In this document: positions 1-6,022 of the stretch, piece after piece
Numbering within the stretch: position 1 is the first letter of the stretch
Layout: each line of letters opens with the position of its first letter
Notes under the pieces: generated by a model
The model's input: the letters and a program-made list of their open reading frames with translations, nothing else
Told to the model about the DNA's origin: nothing
Databases searched by the model: none
Made by a program: the position numbers and the translations under genes
From: Promethearchaeota archaeon
Lineage (GTDB): Archaea; Asgardarchaeota; Lokiarchaeia; Sigynarchaeales; SOKP01
NCBI GenBank assembly: GCA_016839655.1
Contig: JAEOTW010000196.1
Span: 1-8,550, forward strand
Direction of reading: 5' to 3'
DNA length: 8,550 bases

Positions 1-961
1 CCCCCCATTTTGCAAGCTCAACATTATCTTTAAGGAAATAAAAATTATCAAAAAATTCATCAGGAGCATTATTCAGAACTCCCCACTTGGCTAGCTCAAT
101 ATTCAACTCTAAAAGGTTGAAATTAAGATAAAAATACCTTGGAGCATTGTTCAGAACTCCCCACTTGGCAAATTCAATGTTTTTAATTATTTTTCCAAAT
201 TTGAAATAAAATCCGTCAGGAGCATTGTTTTGAACCCCCCATTTTACAACTTCGATATTCTTTTTTATTTTATCAATATATTGGTAAAAAAAGTATGGCG
301 CATTGCTTTTAACCGCCCATTTAGCAAGTTCAAAATTTTTTGCTACACGATCTAGGTTTATATAGAAATAATCTGGAGCTTCATTGGCTAGTCCCCATTT
401 CGCGAACTCAATACCTTTTTTTACTTTTCGAAAATACATAAAAAAACACTTTGGAGCATTATTTTGAATCCCTAACCTAGCAAGCTCGATATTTTCCTTA
501 ATTTCATCAAAATTTTCGTAAAAAACACCAGGAACATTATTTTGAATCCCTAGTTTAACAAACTCAATACAGTCTAATGAATTTTTGAAATACTTATAAA
601 ATTCATATGGGGCATTGTATTGAATCCCCAATTTAGCAAGATCAACATTTTCCTTTAAATCATCAAGACTATAATAAAAAGATCCTGGAACATTATGTTG
701 GATCCCTAATTTAGCAAATTCGAAATTTTCTTTTATTTTGTCAAGATTATGGTAAAAAGGATTTAGGACTTTACTTTCAACTCCTAACTTGGCAAGCTCA
801 ATGTTTTCCCTAACTTTATCAAATTTATAATAGAAGGCATCAGGGGCATCATATGTAATTCCTAATTTAACGAGTTCAATATTATCCTTTAGTAAATCGA
901 ATTTTTTATAAAAAACGCTATGAACCTTGTGTTGAATCCCCAATTTGGCAAGCTCGATATT
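1..961 (-). repeat. 78-bp tandem coding repeat, at least 12 full units
   Basis: Within the left-edge gene, units begin at residues 183, 209, 235, 261, 287, 313, 339, 365, 391, 417, 443, 469 and 495, exactly 26 residues apart with no insertions or deletions; the thirteenth is cut by the window edge. A half-unit (about residues 170-182) precedes the first. The unit reads roughly N-[IV]-E-[LF]-[AV]-K-[LW]-G-[IV], then a short polar stretch with [AV]-P, then F-Y-x-x-[FL]-[DN] and K-[EK]. This pattern suggests two short amphipathic helices joined at the proline turn. Units 1-7 carry K-L-G or R-L-G and units 8-13 carry K-W-G or K-W-A. The two units at about 60-215 are nearly identical at DNA level over some 25 bases, which points to recent duplication. 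Confidence 0.93.
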
Positions 962-1510
962 TTCCTTTATTTTGTCAAGATTCTTGTAACATTCACTATG
1001 TGCTTTTTTTTGAATGCTATATAAAAGCATTTTACCTAACGGGGATTTTAACGAGCGAGAAAAGGCTTTAATTTCATCTTCAGTAAATAAGGTAAGATAC
1101 CCTTCTAAAATTAGGTATTGAATATCACTTATATTCCCATCATCAATAATTTGTATGATTTCTTCCTTAAAAACTTCTTTAGCAATTGGATCTCCAACTT
1201 CTGCTAACTTCTTTAAAAACGGGATTGTTAAATTCCTATTAAACAAGCTTATATCATAATTTTTTTCAATCCATATTTGAAGATTCGAGCAAAGGCCCCA
1301 AAACTCTTTTTCTGACTCCGTTGTTAAATCTCTGGACTCTTTAGAACTAAAAATATCTTCAATCTTAATATTTTCATCAACACTTAGGTTTTGAGATGCT
1401 AAAAATTTCTTAAAATCAAATCTCTTACCAGCGATATATATAACAGTTTCATCAGTTTCTAAATTTATTGTAATATAATCATTAATCTTATATTCGATTT
1501 CGGTCATCAT
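1..1510 (-). CDS. Asgard-type head domain plus 26-residue tandem repeat protein (partial, C-terminus beyond window)
   Basis: An open minus-strand frame runs from tandem ATGs at 1510 and 1507 to the window edge without a stop, giving about 502 residues; the true C-terminus is missing. Residues below are numbered from the 1507 ATG. Residues 1-180 form a non-repetitive head with a stretch near 68-116 (EFWGLCSNLQ, then NLTIPFLKKL and GDPIAKEVFK) that I recall from the N-terminal part of many Lokiarchaeota leucine-rich-repeat proteins. From residue 183 the protein is a tandem array of 26-residue units. There is no signal peptide and no membrane segment, so a cytosolic scaffold or binding role is the natural inference; no catalytic motif is visible. 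A palindromic TATA-like box about 28 nt upstream favours a start at 1510 or 1507 on a leaderless transcript. Function is unknown. I am confident the gene is real, less so of its lineage. Confidence 0.9.
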   Translation of the reverse strand, partial: MMTEIEYKINDYITINLETDETVIYIAGKRFDFKKFLASQNLSVDENIKIEDIFSSKESRDLTTESEKEFWGLCSNLQIWIEKNYDISLFNRNLTIPFLKKLAEVGDPIAKEVFKEEIIQIIDDGNISDIQYLILEGYLTLFTEDEIKAFSRSLKSPLGKMLLYSIQKKAHSECYKNLDKIKENIELAKLGIQHKVHSVFYKKFDLLKDNIELVKLGITYDAPDAFYYKFDKVRENIELAKLGVESKVLNPFYHNLDKIKENFEFAKLGIQHNVPGSFYYSLDDLKENVDLAKLGIQYNAPYEFYKYFKNSLDCIEFVKLGIQNNVPGVFYENFDEIKENIELARLGIQNNAPKCFFMYFRKVKKGIEFAKWGLANEAPDYFYINLDRVAKNFELAKWAVKSNAPYFFYQYIDKIKKNIEVVKWGVQNNAPDGFYFKFGKIIKNIEFAKWGVLNNAPRYFYLNFNLLELNIELAKWGVLNNAPDEFFDNFYFLKDNVELAKWG

Positions 1511-1533
1511 TCATTTTACTATAATGAATCTCC

Positions 1534-1543
1534 CTTATATAAG
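1534..1543 (-). promoter_or_regulatory. TATA box of the repeat-protein gene
   Basis: The palindrome CTTATATAAG is centred about 28 nt upstream of the ATG at 1510, the distance expected between an archaeal TATA box and a leaderless transcription start. The only purine-rich Shine-Dalgarno candidate (GGGAG, 1531-1535 on the minus strand) lies too far from the ATG to act as one and abuts the box. Inferred from spacing and sequence only. Confidence 0.55.
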
Positions 1544-1582
1544 TTACATTGAACTTACAGTTTGTATTCCATAAAGTTAACC

Positions 1583-1591
1583 TTTTAAATA
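1583..1591 (+). promoter_or_regulatory. TATA box of the enolase-superfamily gene
   Basis: TTTTAAATA is centred about 26 nt before the ATG at 1613, which would place transcription initiation at or next to the start codon. No convincing Shine-Dalgarno lies between them (only GAAGAA). Together with the minus-strand box at 1534-1543, this makes the roughly 100-nt gap a compact divergent promoter region. Confidence 0.55.
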
Positions 1592-1612
1592 GTATATTAT
1601 TATTGAAGAATC

Positions 1613-2701
1613 ATGTTAATTACTGATGTGAAAACTTATTTATTAGAACTTGATTTCAAAATAAAAATCGGGTCTATGCCTAGATTTAAAGCAACAGGGC
1701 TTTACACAAACATTTTAACTGATGAGGGAATCGACGGTTGGGCCTTATCGCATTGGAATTTGAGTAATTTAGCTCAGAAGCAATTTATTGATGAAGCATT
1801 AAGAAAATTGGTTATTAAGAAAGATCCTTTTATGTTGGAAGAGATTTTTCATGAAATATACCAGAATTCTAATAGGATTATGTTTGGAATCCCAGCATCT
1901 ACTTCAGCAATAATGATAGCATGTTGGGATATTATTGGAAAAGCAACTAAACAACCAATATACAGACTTTTAGGGGGAAGAAAACAAAATGTGAAAGCCT
2001 ATGCCTCAATGCCTCGTGGATATAGTGCAAAAGCTGCGGTTGGTGCAGTAGAATCGGCTTTAAAGCCAGAGCTTGGAGGGTTTAAAGCCGTAAAGCTAAG
2101 AATTGGAAATGGATCTAAAAAAGATGAGGTTTTGATTAAAGAAGTAAGAGATGCATTTCCAGATATTGATATTATGGTCGATGCAAACTCCGCATATTCC
2201 TCTGTGAATGAAGCTCTTAAAGTTGCAAACATATGTGCAAAATACAATGTGGCTTGGCTTGAAGAACCGATTCCAACTGACAATCTCAACGGATTAGCTA
2301 AATTAAGAGAAAAATCACCTGTAGAAATTGCAGGGGGTGAGAATGATATGGGTATCTTCCGTTTTGAAGATATTCTCTCAAGGAGTTCTTTTGATATAGT
2401 GCAACCGGATACTACAAGATCTGGTGGTTTTTTACAGATGAAAAAAATTGATGCTATGGCAGAAGTAAAAGGTGTTCGATGTATTCCTCATATTTTTGGA
2501 TTTGGACACATATTAGCAGCAAATTTACACTTTATAATGTCAACTCGTTGTGATTGGTGTGAATTTCCTTTTATTCCTGAAGAATACCAAATATTAGAAG
2601 AACCAATAAAAGCAGAGAAAGGTTATGTTAAAGCACTTGAAAAACCCGGGTTAGGTGTAGAAATTAATCAAAAAATGTTTGAAGAAAATGTTATAAAATA
2701 A
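1613..2701 (+). CDS. Enolase-superfamily (mandelate racemase subgroup) acid-sugar dehydratase/racemase-like enzyme
   Basis: This 362-residue protein has the usual length and layout of the mandelate racemase/muconate lactonizing enzyme family: an N-terminal capping domain (about 1-120) and a metal-binding barrel. Visible active-site elements are K161-x-R163 on the second barrel strand, the Mg2+ ligands D190 (VDAN), the Glu of WLEEP (217/218) and E243 (GGEN), the dyad D266 (QPD) and H293 (IPH), and E317 (CEFP). The His-Asp dyad places it with the mandelate racemase subgroup, whose members abstract the alpha proton of hydroxy acids and mostly dehydrate sugar acids to 2-keto-3-deoxy acids. The usual K-x-K is K-x-R here, so the second base is changed and racemisation is less likely than dehydration. 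The substrate is not predictable. It is cytosolic and lies upstream of a transporter gene on the same strand. Confidence 0.9.
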   Translation: MLITDVKTYLLELDFKIKIGSMPRFKATGLYTNILTDEGIDGWALSHWNLSNLAQKQFIDEALRKLVIKKDPFMLEEIFHEIYQNSNRIMFGIPASTSAIMIACWDIIGKATKQPIYRLLGGRKQNVKAYASMPRGYSAKAAVGAVESALKPELGGFKAVKLRIGNGSKKDEVLIKEVRDAFPDIDIMVDANSAYSSVNEALKVANICAKYNVAWLEEPIPTDNLNGLAKLREKSPVEIAGGENDMGIFRFEDILSRSSFDIVQPDTTRSGGFLQMKKIDAMAEVKGVRCIPHIFGFGHILAANLHFIMSTRCDWCEFPFIPEEYQILEEPIKAEKGYVKALEKPGLGVEINQKMFEENVIK

Positions 2702-2723
2702 TAGGTTTGTACAATCAGAAAGC

Positions 2724-2732
2724 TTTTTTTTT
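2724..2732 (+). terminator. Oligo-T tract after the enolase-superfamily gene
   Basis: Nine consecutive T residues begin 22 nt after the stop codon, and no stable hairpin is evident before them. This is the usual form of an intrinsic archaeal terminator. It may end or only attenuate transcription before the transporter gene. Confidence 0.45.
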
Positions 2733-2740
2733 AACTAATT

Positions 2741-2776
2741 TTTATATTAACAAACTTTAAGTCTATTTTTTGGGGG
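2741..2776 (+). promoter_or_regulatory. TATA-like box and strong Shine-Dalgarno for the transporter gene
   Basis: TTTATAT at 2741-2747 is followed 25 nt later by a GGGGG tract (2772-2776) that ends four bases before the ATG at 2781. The G tract is the only such element in the intergenic gap and supports the chosen start. The TATA-like box would give the transporter its own promoter, with a leader of only about 10 nt. The gap is otherwise AT-rich, so the promoter call is weaker than the ribosome-binding-site call. Confidence 0.4.
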
Positions 2777-2780
2777 AACA

Positions 2781-3713
2781 ATGACTAACGTCAATTATAT
2801 CTTTTTGCTCTCACTAACTGTAATTATTATAGGGTATGTTCTCAAAAAACTAAATATTATTTCAGAAAAGAATGGAGAAACTATTGCGAAAGTAGTATTT
2901 AATGTCACATTACCTGCCCTAATTTTAAGTGTGGTCGGATCAATTGAAATTACTTTTTCATTAGGATTAATTACGCTCATTTCTGTTCTATATTGTATTC
3001 CAATCATATTATTAGCGTTTTTCCTTTTTAAGAAGTATCCAAATGAGATCAAAGGGTTAACATTTATGGCTGTTATAGGATTTAATGTCGGTCATTTTGC
3101 CTATCCACTAATTGAAGGTATTTGGGGAGATGAAGGATTAAAATATATAGCAATGTTTGACATAGGAAATGCAATTGTAATTTTTGTAATTGTCTATATC
3201 TTAGGATTAATATTTTCGCCGAAAAATGATTTTCATGACAAAAAGGAACTAACAAAAACTATTGTGAAGAAATTATTAAAATCCGCACCATTAATGAGCT
3301 ATTTTATTGCGATAATTTTAAATCTTCTTAATATAATCCTTCCTCTTTTCTTGATTGATTTATTAGACGTCTTATCTAGGGCAAATATGGCATTAACTTT
3401 GCTTTTGTTAGGAATATTCCTAAATTTTAAGTTTGAAAGGACTCAGTGGAAAAATATTTTAAAGGTGTTGATAATTCGATATTCATTTGGATTGGCAATT
3501 GGGCTTACTTTATTTTTCACTTTACCATTTGATCAATTATATCGTGGGATTTTAGCGATTGCTTTAATTTTACCTATTGGATTAGCAATAATCCCTTTTG
3601 CTGTGGAATTTGATTATACTGAAAAAAGATTTGCAGGTACTTCGGCAAATTTAACCATTATAATCTCATTTATTCTAGTTTGGATTATGATATTAGTATT
3701 AGGCTTCGGTTAA
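2781..3713 (+). CDS. AEC (auxin efflux carrier) family transporter
   Basis: A 310-residue, almost wholly hydrophobic protein with about ten predicted membrane spans in two halves, split by a charged loop near residues 146-168. It matches the AEC/Mem_trans pattern: an N-terminal span ending in GYVLKK, a second span with the conserved N-x-T-L-P-A motif (N41-A46), the glycine-rich G-F-N-x-G span ending in YPL (100-110), and a matching second half with ANMALTLLLLG (201-211) and LPIGLA (264-269). The length is typical. Known bacterial AEC proteins move small carboxylates such as malate or malonate, so a hydroxy-acid or sugar-acid substrate would fit the neighbouring dehydratase; this is inference. 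Transport direction cannot be told. The gene converges on the HD-domain gene with 4 nt between stops. Confidence 0.88.
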   Translation: MTNVNYIFLLSLTVIIIGYVLKKLNIISEKNGETIAKVVFNVTLPALILSVVGSIEITFSLGLITLISVLYCIPIILLAFFLFKKYPNEIKGLTFMAVIGFNVGHFAYPLIEGIWGDEGLKYIAMFDIGNAIVIFVIVYILGLIFSPKNDFHDKKELTKTIVKKLLKSAPLMSYFIAIILNLLNIILPLFLIDLLDVLSRANMALTLLLLGIFLNFKFERTQWKNILKVLIIRYSFGLAIGLTLFFTLPFDQLYRGILAIALILPIGLAIIPFAVEFDYTEKRFAGTSANLTIIISFILVWIMILVLGFG

Positions 3714-3717
3714 TGAT

Positions 3718-4992
3718 TTAATTAATAATTGGGCTCAAATCTAAGTATAGAGTAAATTCGTTATTATCAACATCGAATTCATGCTTAGCATTTTGAATTA
3801 TCAATTCAATCTTATCATCAGTAACTTTTTCGATAAAAGTATTATCAATTTTCGACCAATGGGGCATCCCTTCTAAAAATACATTCCATAATGCATTAGA
3901 GTTATTTAAAGATCTTGAATTTACCTCTTTAGTAAGGAGAGTCCAAAATAGAATTAATTTGTGTGATACTCCAGTATTTATTTTTAAACCCATACGTTGA
4001 AAACCTCCAAATGCCAAAATCATTAACAATGCTAGGGAATATCTCATTTGGATTTTATATGAATATAAAAGATATTTATCTATCAATGAATTCCAACTTG
4101 ATTTACTGAAGAGGGGGTTATTACTATCTTTAATACTTTCTCTTAGTTTTTTATAATAAAATTCTTTAGTTAAATGAGGTTTCGTCTCAACAAATTGAAA
4201 TATTCTAAGAGCGCCAGCTAATCTCCACTCTAGCCATTTATATGAATGTTTTTTAGCTTTCTCTAAAGCTAATTCTTTATCTTGCCAAGCGTTTAATATT
4301 TGCTTTAAATTAGAACTGATTAGTTCATAATATTTCGTATAGTGGTCAAAAATCGTAGTGTAATAGTAACCAAGAATATCTATATATGTAAAAACTTCAA
4401 GGAAATCAATAAAAGATTTAACAGAATTTTCATAAGAAAGGAGTCTGGTAAATTCTGTATCATTAAACAGTGAATAAATTCCATAATAAGTAGATTCTCC
4501 TGTATATATAGTAGCAATAAGCAAGTGATAGTGAATTATTTTTTTAATGAGTAATTTATCGAAAGCTGAAAGCTCGAAAGGTTGAAGCAAATCCATACTT
4601 GAGATAAGATAATAGCTTTGATGTGGATGTTTTTTATTATCAATATATCGCCCAATATCATGGTACATTAGAATAATGGGTATCATTAATTGATTTTTGG
4701 AATGCTGATAAATGACTTTTTCGCGAATTATAGAAATGGATTTTTGCGATAGCGTTTCATGTGAGAAGTCTCCACTTAGAATTGTAAAAAATATTTTATA
4801 TGATCTAAAGATATGTCTTATTGTCCTTTGAAATTCATCTCTATTCTTCTCTTGAGCATCTTGAAAAATTCCTTTTAAGTTTGGAAATATAGACATAAGA
4901 TTAGAAAATTCATCAGTTGACTCAATGTTAGTAACTGAATCAATCCAAGAAAGTTCTATAGCATTAAATATTTTTTTTAGCGAATCTAACAT
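3718..4992 (-). CDS. HD-domain protein, GlnD-like HD core (function unknown)
   Basis: A 424-residue soluble protein whose residues 55-210 carry a recognisable HD metal-dependent phosphohydrolase pattern: H60, H111-D112 in MYHDIGR, H122/H124 followed by Q-S, H154-x-H156 followed by L-L, and D205 (YIDILGY). The H-x-H-L-L segment followed by a T and polar loop recalls the HD domain of the GlnD uridylyl-removing enzyme, but no nucleotidyltransferase or ACT domain is present. The C-terminal half (about 230-424) is helical and tryptophan- and tyrosine-rich and matches nothing I recognise. The ATG lies 3 nt after the stop of the PLP-enzyme gene, so the two are probably translationally coupled. The metal-ligand set looks complete, so an active phosphohydrolase or phosphodiesterase is plausible; the substrate is unknown. 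Confidence 0.72.
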   Translation of the reverse strand: MLDSLKKIFNAIELSWIDSVTNIESTDEFSNLMSIFPNLKGIFQDAQEKNRDEFQRTIRHIFRSYKIFFTILSGDFSHETLSQKSISIIREKVIYQHSKNQLMIPIILMYHDIGRYIDNKKHPHQSYYLISSMDLLQPFELSAFDKLLIKKIIHYHLLIATIYTGESTYYGIYSLFNDTEFTRLLSYENSVKSFIDFLEVFTYIDILGYYYTTIFDHYTKYYELISSNLKQILNAWQDKELALEKAKKHSYKWLEWRLAGALRIFQFVETKPHLTKEFYYKKLRESIKDSNNPLFSKSSWNSLIDKYLLYSYKIQMRYSLALLMILAFGGFQRMGLKINTGVSHKLILFWTLLTKEVNSRSLNNSNALWNVFLEGMPHWSKIDNTFIEKVTDDKIELIIQNAKHEFDVDNNEFTLYLDLSPIIN

Positions 4993-4995
4993 AAA

Positions 4996-5952
4996 TCATA
5001 CAATTTTCTTTGCTAATATGTTAAAAAATGGTTCTAAATCAATATTCCCACCACTTAAAATAACTCCAACCTTTTTATTCTCTACAATAACTTTCTTTGA
5101 TAATATTGCAGCCAATGGAACTGCTCCAGAGGGTTCGACTATTATTTTCATCCTTTCCCAGAGAAATCTCACAGCTTCAATTATCTCCTTTTCAGAAACA
5201 GTTACGATATCATCAACATATTTAAGAATAATATTGAAAGTTCTTTCACAAAGTGAGGTTCGTAATCCATCTGCAATAGTCTCTGGATAAGTACTCGGAA
5301 TAATATATCCCGCCTTTAAAGACCTAAGTGCATCATCAGCTAAGGTTGGCTCAACACCAATAATTTTTGTATTCGGATATAAACCTTTGGAAGCAAGAAT
5401 TGTCCCACTTAATAAACCACCCCCTCCAAGTGGTGCAATTATCATATCTAAAATACCAATTTCTTTAATAAATTCATAAGCAGCAGTACCTTGTCCATTA
5501 ATTATATTATCGTTGTCAAATGGATGTATAAGGACATATTTATGCTTAAGTATTAATTCATCAGCAGTTTTAGTTCTAGATTCAAGAGAATTGTCACAAA
5601 GCACCACTTGAGCCCCATAATTTTTTGTAGCATTAATTTTATTTACTGGTGCCCCCTTTGGCATTACAATTGTTGCTTTAATTCCTATTAAGGAAGCTGC
5701 CAATCCAACTGCTTGAGCATGATTACCACTTGAGTGTGTAATGACTCCTCTTTCCTTTTGTTTTTCTGAAAGCAAACTTAACGTATTATAAGCTCCCCGA
5801 AATTTAAAGGCTCCAACTCTTTGAAAATTTTCACATTTGAAATATACTTTTGTATTCAATAGTTGATTTAATGTCCTTGAAGTCATCACCGGAGTTTTAT
5901 TAATTTTTTTGCTAATTCTGTTATAAGCTTCTTCTATTCCTTGAAATGACAT
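4996..5952 (-). CDS. PLP-dependent serine racemase / threo-3-hydroxyaspartate ammonia-lyase-like enzyme
   Basis: A fold-type II PLP enzyme of 318 residues, the size of the short threonine/serine dehydratase group without an ACT regulatory domain. Counting from ATG 5952: Schiff-base lysine K50 in GAFKFRGA, the HSSGNHAQ loop (73-80), the tetraglycine phosphate-binding loop GGGG (176-179), and SGGN (300-303) contacting the pyridine ring. S75 matches the serine base of mammalian serine racemase, where E. coli threonine dehydratases have alanine. E201, A205 and D207 match that enzyme's divalent-cation site. These features favour serine racemase or threo-3-hydroxyaspartate ammonia-lyase over IlvA/TdcB; beta-elimination from another amino or hydroxy acid remains possible. 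An in-frame TTG at 5970 would add six residues, but the ATG matches the family N-terminus and the upstream TATA-like spacing. Confidence 0.87.
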   Translation of the reverse strand: MSFQGIEEAYNRISKKINKTPVMTSRTLNQLLNTKVYFKCENFQRVGAFKFRGAYNTLSLLSEKQKERGVITHSSGNHAQAVGLAASLIGIKATIVMPKGAPVNKINATKNYGAQVVLCDNSLESRTKTADELILKHKYVLIHPFDNDNIINGQGTAAYEFIKEIGILDMIIAPLGGGGLLSGTILASKGLYPNTKIIGVEPTLADDALRSLKAGYIIPSTYPETIADGLRTSLCERTFNIILKYVDDIVTVSEKEIIEAVRFLWERMKIIVEPSGAVPLAAILSKKVIVENKKVGVILSGGNIDLEPFFNILAKKIV

Positions 5953-5976
5953 ATTGAGTTGAACCTTCAATTAGGT

Positions 5977-6000
5977 TATTATATTCTTAAAATATATTTA
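5977..6000 (-). promoter_or_regulatory. Possible internal promoter before the PLP-enzyme gene
   Basis: The gap between the sulfatase stop and the PLP-enzyme start holds two overlapping TATA-like stretches on the minus strand, TAAATATATT (6000-5991) and GAATATAATAA (5987-5977). The second is about 29 nt from the ATG at 5952, consistent with a near-leaderless start. The gap is very AT-rich, so chance matches are easy. Confidence 0.35.
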
Positions 6001-6022
6001 GAATTAAAAATGTATAGAATAT

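Noticed and set aside
1..961. Regular 78-bp periodicity resembling a CRISPR or satellite array
   Set aside because: The period is an exact multiple of three, the reading frame is open throughout, and variation falls in a protein-like pattern with conserved residue classes. It is a coding repeat.
1..961. Leucine-rich repeats, as expected after this kind of head domain
   Set aside because: The L-x-x-L-x-L-x-x-N signature is absent, and the unit is dominated by an amphipathic helix pattern with conserved Lys, Gly, Pro and Phe-Tyr.
1999..2289. Minus-strand frame inside the enolase-superfamily gene, with similar shadows at 2795-3052 and 6826-7104
   Set aside because: All three are antisense to genes with clear motifs and have no ribosome-binding site or recognisable protein pattern.
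3718..4992. Membrane protein, because of the hydrophobic stretches in the C-terminal half
   Set aside because: Those stretches are short, interrupted by charged residues and fit helical packing; the HD motif set fits a soluble protein better.
4925..5290. Plus-strand open frame of 121 codons
   Set aside because: It lies opposite the PLP-enzyme and HD genes, whose conserved motifs fix the minus strand as coding.
4996..5970. TTG start at 5970 for the PLP enzyme
   Set aside because: The ATG six codons downstream matches the usual N-terminus of the family and the spacing to a TATA-like box; the extra residues are unlike relatives.
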